The position numbers and the translations under genes were made by a program. Below the pieces are notes generated by a model that was given only the letters and a program-made list of their open reading frames with translations, did not search any database and had not been told where the DNA came from. DNA of 9,001 bases. It comes from GCA-002688135 sp964536565. Lineage in GTDB: Bacteria > Patescibacteriota > Patescibacteriia > Magasanikbacterales > GCA-002688135. Below, piece after piece: positions 1 through 6,532 of this stretch (position 1 is its first letter; each line of letters starts with the position of its first letter). The stretch lies in the NCBI GenBank assembly GCA_964536565.1, contig CAZHXK010000049.1, positions 1 through 9,001 of the forward strand, written 5' to 3'.

Positions 1-252
1 CGTCCCCCATTCCGTTACCAATTTCCGCATGCGAGCAAGCGACCCGTCGATGACATCAGTGAATGCAGTGCCAATAAACAGCGGGATTGCAACGTCATAA
101 TTCTCCATAATCAAGAAAAATACGACAACTGGAATCAAAAGGAATCGCAGAATTGTAATCGCGTTTGGCGTCACACACTTTGGTATAAGCGGTAAAATAG
201 TTACCACCATGATGTGATCGTGCGGAAAAGGCTCCTTTCTCATATCCCCCAT
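1..252 (-). CDS. pgsA: CDP-alcohol phosphatidyltransferase (PgsA-like), N-terminal part, cut by window edge
   Basis: This is a membrane enzyme of phospholipid synthesis that transfers a phosphatidyl group from a CDP-alcohol to a second alcohol such as glycerol-3-phosphate. About 84 residues are visible. An N-terminal stretch with PLIPKCVTPNAITILR leads into a first membrane helix (FLLIPVVVFFLI), then a second hydrophobic stretch, then DVIDGSLAR. That matches the family signature D-x2-D-G-x2-A-R, which holds metal-binding aspartates; the remaining G-x3-D-x3-D part lies beyond the edge. In-frame ATGs occur at 252 and 243, and neither has a well-placed Shine-Dalgarno; I chose 252 as the longest form. 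The gene starts 15 nt after the aspS stop and is probably co-transcribed with it. The substrate cannot be decided from the fragment, so the pgsA symbol is a family-level guess. Confidence 0.82.
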   Translation of the reverse strand, partial: MGDMRKEPFPHDHIMVVTILPLIPKCVTPNAITILRFLLIPVVVFFLIMENYDVAIPLFIGTAFTDVIDGSLARMRKLVTEWGT

Positions 253-267
253 TTTGCACTTCTTGTG

Positions 268-1707
268 CTATTTCTTGACCGAAATATTTGCTTCATCTAA
301 GCGATGCGCTGGCAATGGACTCGGTGCGCCCATGAGCAGATCATTCCCATCACCTGTCTTCGGGAACGGAATAACCTCACGAATACTTTTTTCATTGAGT
401 AGAATCATTAACAGCCGTCCAAGTCCCGGAGCAATTCCCCCATGCGGTGGTACACCAAATTCAAATGCCTTGAGAAGATGTCCGAATTGTCGCTCCTGCT
501 CTTCCTCACTAATTCCGAGGGTCGTAAAAATTCTTTTTTGCAATTTCGGATCGTGAATACGAATACTTCCACCACCTACTTCATACCCATTCAGAACAAG
601 ATCATATGCATATGATCGCACGGATTCTGGATCTGACTCAAGCTTATCAAGATCGTCCGGATGCGGCATGGTGAATGGATGATGCGAAGATGCGAGTTTT
701 CCATCTGATGTTTTTTCAAATAGCGGGAAGTCTACCACCCACAAAAATGCAAGTTCATTAGGATCATCCGGATTGTTTCTGATGTCTGGTTTGTCTGTTC
801 CAAATTTTTCCATCGCTTCAGTATATGTCATAACAGGAAACTCCTTTGACTGAAGTCGAGGACAATTTTTTACGAATTCTAACCACTCAGGCCAGTCTTT
901 ATCTGTCGCTTTGTAATCTTGAATCTTCTCGATGAGCGTGACAAACATTTTTTCCGCCATCGCCATCACCTCTTCTTGATTCACGAAACTCATCTCAATA
1001 TCGAGCTGAATGAATTCCTGATGACGATCTGCACGCACATCTTCATCACGGAAACATCGAGCAATCTGAAAATACTTTTCCATTCCCGCCACCATAAGAA
1101 GCTGTTTGAATTGCTGTGGTGACTGTGGCAGAACGTAAAATTGACCTGGCTTATTTCGAGCCGGCACTAAATATTCACGAGCCCCCTCAGGAGTTCCCTT
1201 TGTCAATACAGGAGTGTCGATTTCGAGGAATTCCATGTCAGTCATGATATCGCGGATCATGCCGAACACCTTTGAGCGCACGACCATGTTACGACGAACT
1301 CGATTGCGTCGCATGTCTAGATATCTGTATTCTAGACGGAGCTCTTCTTTGATTTCCGTACCATCGGTATCGAGCGGGAACGGCGGAGTCTCTGAAATAC
1401 TTACTATTTCTAATGCACTTACAAGCACCTCTACATCACCATGTGCTTTATCTGCATTCACCATTTTTTCTGGACGCTTCACGACCGTACCTGTTATTGA
1501 AACAACAAACTGAGGTCTGATTTCAGCCGCTACTGCCTTCGCTTCATCAGATACATTTGGCAAAAGTGTACACTGAATGATTCCGGTCCTATCTTTCAAA
1601 TCAATAAAAACCATTTTTCCCATGTCTCGTCGTGTATCAACCCAACCCAAAAAAGTAGCCTCCTGGTCGACTGATTGATGTGACTCCTTGATCAGAGTTC
1701 GTTTCAT
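268..1707 (-). CDS. aspS: Aspartyl-tRNA synthetase, bacterial type without the GAD insertion
   Basis: AspRS charges tRNA-Asp with aspartate in the cytoplasm. The 479-residue protein has an anticodon-binding OB fold at about 18-105 (GWVDTRRDMG, VFIDLKDRTGI) and a class II catalytic core. The core has the QSPQ aspartate-pocket motif at 195-198, motif 2 at 219-238 (CFRDEDVRADR) and motif 3 around 418-437 with Arg431. RYLDMRR at 128-134 and the C-terminal FPKTGDGNDLLMGAPS are typical of bacterial AspRS. Bacterial enzymes are usually near 590 residues. Here the GAD domain that normally sits between DKPDIR (305-310) and FLWVVDFP (321-328) is replaced by about ten residues. Motif 2 reads RHQEF where RQPEF is usual, and motif 3 reads GLGR where GLDR is usual. 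The gene has its own promoter in the upstream 60-nt gap and no obvious ribosome binding site. The stop is TAG. Confidence 0.96.
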   Translation of the reverse strand: MKRTLIKESHQSVDQEATFLGWVDTRRDMGKMVFIDLKDRTGIIQCTLLPNVSDEAKAVAAEIRPQFVVSITGTVVKRPEKMVNADKAHGDVEVLVSALEIVSISETPPFPLDTDGTEIKEELRLEYRYLDMRRNRVRRNMVVRSKVFGMIRDIMTDMEFLEIDTPVLTKGTPEGAREYLVPARNKPGQFYVLPQSPQQFKQLLMVAGMEKYFQIARCFRDEDVRADRHQEFIQLDIEMSFVNQEEVMAMAEKMFVTLIEKIQDYKATDKDWPEWLEFVKNCPRLQSKEFPVMTYTEAMEKFGTDKPDIRNNPDDPNELAFLWVVDFPLFEKTSDGKLASSHHPFTMPHPDDLDKLESDPESVRSYAYDLVLNGYEVGGGSIRIHDPKLQKRIFTTLGISEEEQERQFGHLLKAFEFGVPPHGGIAPGLGRLLMILLNEKSIREVIPFPKTGDGNDLLMGAPSPLPAHRLDEANISVKK

Positions 1708-1728
1708 AACAATAATCTTAAATTTACA

Positions 1729-1754
1729 GGATTTATTATACTTTATATCAATCC
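1729..1754. repeat. Imperfect inverted repeat over the aspS -10 box (possible operator)
   Basis: The 26-base stretch begins GGATT and ends AATCC on the minus strand. Seven of the outer eight base pairs are complementary and the centre is AT-rich. It covers the -10 hexamer and ends near the predicted transcription start, where a repressor could act. AT-rich promoters can form such dyads by chance, so this is a weak call. Confidence 0.3.
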
Positions 1755-1763
1755 AGGCGTCTA
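1735..1763 (-). promoter_or_regulatory. Predicted sigma70-type promoter for aspS
   Basis: On the minus strand TAGACG (1758-1763, four of six matches to TTGACA) is followed by a 17-nt spacer and a perfect TATAAT (1735-1740). The start site would lie near 1728, giving a leader of about 20 nt before the aspS ATG. The -35 box lies just past the TAG stop of the upstream gene, and no terminator separates them. aspS may therefore be read both from here and by read-through. Confidence 0.65.
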
Positions 1764-1767
1764 TGAA

Positions 1768-2853
1768 CTACTTCTCCTCAAATACGAATGTTCGCATAAC
1801 TGCATTGAATACCGCTCCATTCCCGACCACGATTATATCTTGCGTGTCATCTGGAGTCCGAAGGATCATTTCGTATGTATCTGGACCTGTTTGATATTGA
1901 TTTTCTTCTCTTGTCGGAAGAACCACCAATTGCGATGTCACATCCTTTAGCTGGTCTCGTCTTTTTGTTGCATCATCTACGAATTGAATACTGATCACCT
2001 CTACACCATTCTCAAGTAGCTGATAACCATCTTTACCCGAGCTTACCGTAACCTCATCTGGATAATATAGGTATAAATTCCAATCGGATTCCGCAATTGA
2101 GTGTCTGAGAATTTTCCACCCCTGAGGCTCAGGTAAGAAGACAAGATTTTGCATAATCCCTGTGAGCACCTGCGTGACGTATGGATTCGACTCATTGGAA
2201 GTAGCAATAAAGCGCGGACACGCTTCGTCCTGTAAGCATACTTCTGATGGCTCTACGTGATCGATCATTTTTCGTGTCTTTTGAGCAATCGCGCGCTGTA
2301 GTATGTATGAAAAACCGTTTATGGTAATTGATTGTTCGCTCACAGGAACAGGCTCGAACTGTAAATCAATATCTTCACCATCGGGATAACGTATCATGTC
2401 GATCCGTGCATTTTCCTTAGATAAAATAATTCTTCCTGAGTTTGTAATTGATCGATCATCTGCCAACCAATCTTCGGGAATTGAGACTGAGAACGCCGCA
2501 GATGAATTCGTTGTTGCGCGATAAACATTTGTATTCGTTTGTTTTTCTATCTCTGGCTCGTCAGGCGAAGTTAGTAATTGATCGATATGCAGCAACCCAT
2601 TCTCATCGAGTGACCCAACAATAGCAATCGACTTACCCAACAAACTATCAAGAGATTCTGTCGGTGCAATAACTTGATTATCGACCAGATACACACCATC
2701 TTCTTTAATTAACTGACCAGAAACACCAACAACACTTGCTTCTTCGACCTGAGGTGTCTTTATGACGAAGAATACAGCAAACACAACAGCCAGCACTATC
2801 GTCGTGCTGATTGATATCTTCTTTAAGATACTGATGTTTGGTTCGATGTACAT
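1768..2853 (-). CDS. Unrecognised membrane-anchored exported protein, OB-like plus two PsbP/Mog1-like segments
   Basis: I do not recognise this 361-residue protein as a named family. It has two lysines at 11-12, then a single hydrophobic helix at about 13-31 (STTIVLAVVFAVFFVI). This suggests an N-terminal anchor with the rest outside the cell. Residues 43-93 (VSGQLIKEDGVYLVD, GKSIAIVGSLDENG) look like a small beta-rich OB-type domain. A linker rich in Pro, Glu, Asn and Thr follows at 95-118. Two segments, about 119-240 and 246-358, share a layout: an opening like FSVSIPEDW or LYLYYPDEV, alternating strands, and an end like IMQNLVFL or VMRTFVF. This recalls PsbP/Mog1-like domains common in small exported proteins. 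Cys206 and Cys212 could form a disulfide. The start lies 1 nt after the asnS stop with no clear Shine-Dalgarno. The gene lies between asnS and aspS, but nothing ties it to tRNA charging. The domain assignments are inference. Confidence 0.8.
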   Translation of the reverse strand: MYIEPNISILKKISISTTIVLAVVFAVFFVIKTPQVEEASVVGVSGQLIKEDGVYLVDNQVIAPTESLDSLLGKSIAIVGSLDENGLLHIDQLLTSPDEPEIEKQTNTNVYRATTNSSAAFSVSIPEDWLADDRSITNSGRIILSKENARIDMIRYPDGEDIDLQFEPVPVSEQSITINGFSYILQRAIAQKTRKMIDHVEPSEVCLQDEACPRFIATSNESNPYVTQVLTGIMQNLVFLPEPQGWKILRHSIAESDWNLYLYYPDEVTVSSGKDGYQLLENGVEVISIQFVDDATKRRDQLKDVTSQLVVLPTREENQYQTGPDTYEMILRTPDDTQDIIVVGNGAVFNAVMRTFVFEEK

Positions 2854-2854
2854 G

Positions 2855-4141
2855 TTATGGAGATAACCTGTTCAACATTCGCGGGAATGGGATCGTTTCT
2901 CTGACATGCTGCAGCCCACACACCCAAGACACGATTCTTTCCAATCCCAATCCATATCCAGACATTTCAACTGCGCCGTACTTTCGGAGATCAAGATACC
3001 ATTGAAATTTTTCTGGACTCAAATTGTGCTCATTAATTCTTTTGAGCAGTGTGTCATGATCATCCTCACGTTGCGCACCCCCAATAATTTCCCCATACCC
3101 TTCCGGCGCCAGCAGATCTGAGCACAAAGCAAGTGATTCATCCTCTGGATCTCTTTTCATGTAAAACGCTTTTACCTCCGCAGGGTATTTTTCAATAAAA
3201 ATAGGTGTATCGTACTGTTTTGTGAGAATAGTTTCATCGTCAGCCCCGAGATCATCTCGTTCTCCAATATCTGACCCCAACTCCTTCAATTTCTTTACCG
3301 CTTGTGCGTGAGTGAGCCGTGGGAATGACTTATTCAAACCCTCTAACACAGAAACATCTCTTTCCAACACCTTTAACTCTGGTCCAAATTTCTCAAGCAC
3401 TTGTTGAACAACAAATTTGATCAGTTCTTCCTGGTGATCCATATTTCCCTTCCAACTCATGAACGCAGCCTCAACATCAAGCATCCAAAATTCCATCAGA
3501 TGTCTTCGAGTCTTAGATTTTTCCGCTCGGAACACCGGACCAAAATCATATACCTTGCCAAGTGCATATGCACCCGCTTCTAAATATAACTGACCTGACT
3601 GCGACAAATACGCAGTCTCATCAAAGTAATCGATTTCAAACAACGTTGTCGTCCCCTCGCATGCATTCGGAGTCAGAATCGGTGAGTCAAATTTAACATA
3701 ACCTCCGTTACCCAAGAATTCGTAAATTGCATATATAATTCCATATCTGATTTTTTGAATCGCGCGCTGGCGAGATGATCTCAACCAGAGATGCCTGTTG
3801 TTGAGCAAAAAATCTGGACCATGCTCTTTCTTACCTATTGGGTATTCCTCTGCTTTATGTATTAACACAACATCTGTGGCCTGAATTTCGAACCCGGAAG
3901 CCGATCGATCATCCTTTTTAACTACCCCCGTCACATGAACTGACGATTCAATAGTAATCTCCTTAACTGCCTCCCATGCTCCCTCAGACACATCAGCCTT
4001 AGATGTAACAGCTTGAACAACGCCCGATCCATCACGCAACTGAATAAAGCCGAGTTTTCCACTAGATCGCATATTATATGCCCAACCCTTTATTTCCACC
4101 TCTTTTCCCTCATATTGAGCGATGTCTGATATTTGTACCAT
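2855..4141 (-). CDS. asnS: Asparaginyl-tRNA synthetase
   Basis: AsnRS attaches asparagine to tRNA-Asn in the cytoplasm. The 428-residue protein has an N-terminal OB anticodon-binding fold at about 16-95 (EIKGWAYNMR, GFIQLRDGSG) and a class II core. CEGTTTLFEIDYF at 161-173, SQSGQLYLE at 180-188, motif 2 with FRAEKSKTRRHLMEFWMLD at 204-222 and motif 3 GYGLGLERIVSW at 395-406 fit AsnRS. The EFW after motif 2 and the CEG segment favour AsnRS over archaeal-type AspRS. Length is close to the usual 430-460 residues. The ATG lies 11 nt after recO and has the Shine-Dalgarno GAGGT. The next gene starts 1 nt after its TAA stop. A separate bacterial AspRS nearby removes the need for this enzyme to charge aspartate. 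Confidence 0.96.
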   Translation of the reverse strand: MVQISDIAQYEGKEVEIKGWAYNMRSSGKLGFIQLRDGSGVVQAVTSKADVSEGAWEAVKEITIESSVHVTGVVKKDDRSASGFEIQATDVVLIHKAEEYPIGKKEHGPDFLLNNRHLWLRSSRQRAIQKIRYGIIYAIYEFLGNGGYVKFDSPILTPNACEGTTTLFEIDYFDETAYLSQSGQLYLEAGAYALGKVYDFGPVFRAEKSKTRRHLMEFWMLDVEAAFMSWKGNMDHQEELIKFVVQQVLEKFGPELKVLERDVSVLEGLNKSFPRLTHAQAVKKLKELGSDIGERDDLGADDETILTKQYDTPIFIEKYPAEVKAFYMKRDPEDESLALCSDLLAPEGYGEIIGGAQREDDHDTLLKRINEHNLSPEKFQWYLDLRKYGAVEMSGYGLGLERIVSWVCGLQHVRETIPFPRMLNRLSP

Positions 4142-4144
4142 AGA

Positions 4145-4149
4145 ACCTC
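4145..4149 (-). promoter_or_regulatory. Shine-Dalgarno site of asnS
   Basis: On the minus strand GAGGT lies 3 nt before the asnS ATG, slightly close but usable. It is one of the few recognisable ribosome binding sites in the window and supports the chosen asnS start. Confidence 0.6.
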
Positions 4150-4152
4150 ATG

Positions 4153-4707
4153 TTAATAGATTGAGCGATCCAATTCAAGAGCACCAATTTTGCTTAAACT
4201 GGTTAATTTTTTATCGAAATGCCACTGAATATGCGCATTGATTTTGCCGATATTAGTAGGTGACTCGACACCAACCCCCCCTGCATCAAGCAACCTCATC
4301 AATCCAACCCCAAGACTGGATAGAAGTTGATCCGCGTGGTCTGACTCACTAAGCTGTCTCAATGAGGTAATTGCTGCCTCCCACATAGAAGTATCGGGTA
4401 CATGTTGTGACATCAATGCAATTAAGTCCAGCAACGCAAAAGTAGCTGTAGATCTCACTGGCTCATGTGACATGTAATTTTCAATCGTGACCACCTGAGC
4501 CAATCTTCCTGTTCGATCTACATGAGTCAACATGACATCAATCAATCTACCAGGCTCTAAATGCCCCCTAAGTTTACTTGTCGGTTTTAACGCAGAAATA
4601 GCCTTTGCCTGAATTTTTCCGTACCGTTGAGTGAACAGCGTTACCAAACAATCGTCCTCTGAAAAGGGACGACGTGAAAGTAAGATTGCTTTTGTGTTGT
4701 GTGACAC
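4153..4707 (-). CDS. recO: DNA repair protein RecO, short form
   Basis: RecO helps load RecA onto SSB-coated DNA and anneals strands in the RecFOR pathway of recombination repair. Residues 1-80 form the typical N-terminal OB fold: TKAILLSRRPFSEDDCLVTLFTQRYGK is a close match to the family opening, and SKLRGHLEPGRLIDV follows. Residues 85-180 form the helical part. The protein has 184 residues against about 230-250 in most bacteria. It has only one cysteine (Cys20), so the four-cysteine zinc finger seen in some RecO proteins is absent. The start is GTG, 6 nt after the ruvX stop. An in-frame TAA just upstream and alignment with the family start leave no better choice. No clear Shine-Dalgarno is visible, so it may be translated by coupling to ruvX. 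The stop is TAA. Confidence 0.86.
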   Translation of the reverse strand: MSHNTKAILLSRRPFSEDDCLVTLFTQRYGKIQAKAISALKPTSKLRGHLEPGRLIDVMLTHVDRTGRLAQVVTIENYMSHEPVRSTATFALLDLIALMSQHVPDTSMWEAAITSLRQLSESDHADQLLSSLGVGLMRLLDAGGVGVESPTNIGKINAHIQWHFDKKLTSLSKIGALELDRSIY

Positions 4708-4713
4708 AGATTT

Positions 4714-5103
4714 TTAATTAGTGTCGACGTATGTTTGCAATATTATTGCCGCAGCTAAATCATGAGCATGTTTCCCCGCCATTCGGGTTGTCATCCGCTC
4801 ATCTTCTTGATCGATCTTACACGAAATATGTTTCCGTAAATCATGAATGAAAAGTACCACACGATCTGCCATCTTATCTGGCTTGCCCTGCATTGTTAAT
4901 GGCAGCCCTACGATCACCATATCAATCTCGAGCTCTTCAACAACTTCCTTTACCTTTTCAACGAGCACTTCACGGTCCCCCTCTTTACGATCAAATATTG
5001 AGTGTGGCAGTGCAAGAATGGTTCCCTCAGGTTTGAATGCAAAACCAATATGAACCTCCCCATAGTCTATTCCCAACAATTTTAGAGGTCTGAGCGTACT
5101 CAT
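4714..5103 (-). CDS. ruvX: RuvX/YqgF family RNase H-fold nuclease, short form
   Basis: This family has an RNase H fold and is linked to trimming of pre-16S rRNA and to Holliday-junction resolution. The 129-residue protein shows the first acidic strand LLGIDYGEVHIGFAF (Asp13), the central IVGLPLTMQG (64-73), DERMTT (101-106) and the final D-x-A-A helix HDLAAAIILQTYVD (Asp115). The acidic residues Asp13, Asp101/Glu102 and Asp115 are thus kept. The usual G-x-(K/R)-x-I-G reads GEVHIG. The stretch between DER and the last aspartate is about a dozen residues, clearly shorter than in E. coli YqgF. Its ATG overlaps the map TGA by 4 nt, and recO starts 6 nt after its TAA, so it lies inside the adk-led operon. 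Confidence 0.88.
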   Translation of the reverse strand: MSTLRPLKLLGIDYGEVHIGFAFKPEGTILALPHSIFDRKEGDREVLVEKVKEVVEELEIDMVIVGLPLTMQGKPDKMADRVVLFIHDLRKHISCKIDQEDERMTTRMAGKHAHDLAAAIILQTYVDTN

Positions 5104-5864
5104 ACAGTAAGGATTTCACACCCATCCTTGGTTACTACAATCGTGTGCTCCCAATGCGCAGATAACCCACCATCCTTTGGCAAGATCGTCCATTCATCCG
5201 CGGCTGAAATAACCTCATGAGAGTTTGTTGTTAACATTGGCTCGATGGCAAGCACCATCCCTTCCTCCAGCATGATTTTTTTTGCTCGCTCGTCGTCAAA
5301 GTTTGGAACCTGTGGATCTTCATGAACCGCATACCCCACACCATGACCCACAAGCGCACGAACGACATGATACCCCTCTCCTTCTGCAACTTCTTGTACC
5401 GCTCTTCCGATCACATTGAGTGATTTACCTGGCGCGATCGCACCAATACCTGCCTCAAAAGAACGTTTCGTTACATCGATAATTTTTTGCGCCTCATCAC
5501 TGATGCTTCCAACAGGGACCGTTACTGCCATGTCCGTGTATCTTTCTTTGTATTCCATCCCAATGTCAATTGAAAATATATCTCCTTCGTTCAGTATCCG
5601 AGAAGGCTTCGCTGGACCATGAACCACCTCCTCATTGATCGAGGCGCAGATTGTTGAATTGAATGGTGTGTGCCCTCCCGGTGCGTAGTTAAGAAACGCA
5701 GGGCGACCACCGAGTGCTCGAATTGCGTCCTCAGCTTGCTTATCAAGCTCTTCTGTTGTTACTCCAGGTTTTACGTTTACAACAAGATCTCGCACCACCT
5801 GTGCGAGTTTTTTTCCACCCTCTCTGATAATATCAATGTCTTCTTTTGTCTTTACTGCGCTCAT
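5100..5864 (-). CDS. map: Methionine aminopeptidase, type I
   Basis: This cytoplasmic metalloenzyme removes the initiator methionine from new proteins. Its 254 residues match the usual type I length without an N-terminal zinc-finger extension. The five metal ligands are present: Asp100 and Asp111 in SIDIGMEYKERYTDM, His174 in GHGVGYAVHEDP, Glu208 in LAIEPM, and Glu239 in AHWEHT. The substrate-binding histidines are His82 in EEVVHG and His181. The site is therefore complete and the enzyme should be active. The start ATG overlaps the adk TGA by 4 nt, and its own TGA overlaps the ruvX ATG in the same way. A purine-rich GGTGGGGA lies about 12 nt upstream of the ATG inside adk. Position after adk is the classical order, but infA does not follow. 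Confidence 0.97.
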   Translation of the reverse strand: MSAVKTKEDIDIIREGGKKLAQVVRDLVVNVKPGVTTEELDKQAEDAIRALGGRPAFLNYAPGGHTPFNSTICASINEEVVHGPAKPSRILNEGDIFSIDIGMEYKERYTDMAVTVPVGSISDEAQKIIDVTKRSFEAGIGAIAPGKSLNVIGRAVQEVAEGEGYHVVRALVGHGVGYAVHEDPQVPNFDDERAKKIMLEEGMVLAIEPMLTTNSHEVISAADEWTILPKDGGLSAHWEHTIVVTKDGCEILTV

Positions 5865-6532
5865 AAACAGATATATTCCCCACCTTTCTTTTTTAATATC
5901 TTCTTCTGCGCAAGCCGATCGGCTATTCTTTTCTCTACCTGATCGATCGTTCCAATTCCATCAATTTTTTCAACCGCGACTTGCTTTTTTAATGCCAAAA
6001 GGACTGGTTGCTGTGCTTTATTTCCCTGCACAACAAATCGATGCTCCATCACCTCTCTGTTTGTATCATCCTCACGCACTATCAATGTTCCATCAGCTTT
6101 TGCTGTTCGACCCTTCAAACGCTTCATCGCCTCTCGTTTTGCCACACCAATCCACAACACAACTACTCGATCTAGTACGCCAATGTCCTTAAAAAATTCA
6201 GTGTACCCTTCTACCTGCTCAACTGTTCTGATAGCTCCATCAATTATTACTCCACTCCCCTTCTTCAGAGCCTTTCTAATTCTTGGAAACATCAAATCGT
6301 ACACAAGCCAATGCCCGACCATATCACCCTTTTCCATCTTCTTTAGTTCTCGCTGCGTCTTTGACGGCAGTGTTTTAGGATCCTTCTTCTTCAATGCTCT
6401 CAAGAGTGATCCCGGAGATAAATGAGACATATTACACCGATCTTTCAATCGCTGCGCCTGTGTTCCTTTTCCTGATCCCGGAGGCCCCAGCACGATGATA
6501 ATCGGCGGACCCTCCTCAAGGCTTTCTGCCAT
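5861..6532 (-). CDS. adk: Adenylate kinase-like protein, divergent NMP and LID regions
   Basis: Adenylate kinase interconverts ATP + AMP and 2 ADP in the cytoplasm. The 223-residue protein has a perfect P-loop GPPGSGKGTQ at 16-25. It keeps LLRA (43-46) of the AMP site, DGxxR with Arg102, Arg138 and Arg142 at the LID start, REDD (153-156), Arg165 and a family-like end (IDGIGTIDQVEKRI, 190-203). Several signatures differ. HLSPGSLLRA replaces the usual S-T-G-D-hydrophobic-LRA, DGAIRT replaces DGFPRT, and the LID (about 138-156) is short with no zinc cysteines. The C-terminus carries a Lys-rich tail (KKILKKKGGEYICL). The gene lies between secY and map, the classical place of adk. It starts its own unit after a terminator and promoter. 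The chosen ATG at 6532 has no Shine-Dalgarno; no other start lies before the P-loop. Another NMP kinase specificity is possible. Confidence 0.85.
   Translation of the reverse strand: MAESLEEGPPIIIVLGPPGSGKGTQAQRLKDRCNMSHLSPGSLLRALKKKDPKTLPSKTQRELKKMEKGDMVGHWLVYDLMFPRIRKALKKGSGVIIDGAIRTVEQVEGYTEFFKDIGVLDRVVVLWIGVAKREAMKRLKGRTAKADGTLIVREDDTNREVMEHRFVVQGNKAQQPVLLALKKQVAVEKIDGIGTIDQVEKRIADRLAQKKILKKKGGEYICL

Noticed and set aside
208..240. Strong Shine-Dalgarno-like AGAAAGGAG within the start of the pgsA-like gene, with an ATG at 210
   Set aside because: The spacing to that ATG is about 21 nt, too far for normal initiation, and no start codon falls 5-10 nt after it; it is probably coding sequence for Arg-Lys-Glu.
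254..556. Plus-strand open frame of 100 codons opposite the end of aspS
   Set aside because: It is fully antisense to well-conserved aspS sequence, with Ser/Arg-rich content expected of an opposite-frame shadow.
5913..5924. Twelve-base perfect palindrome AGCCGATCGGCT near the end of adk
   Set aside because: It is inside conserved coding sequence, single copy, with no T-run, so there is no support for a terminator or operator.
5836..6192. Plus-strand open frame of 118 codons
   Set aside because: It lies antisense to adk and the map start, has low-complexity Phe/Ser-rich content typical of a shadow frame, and shows no family match or promoter.
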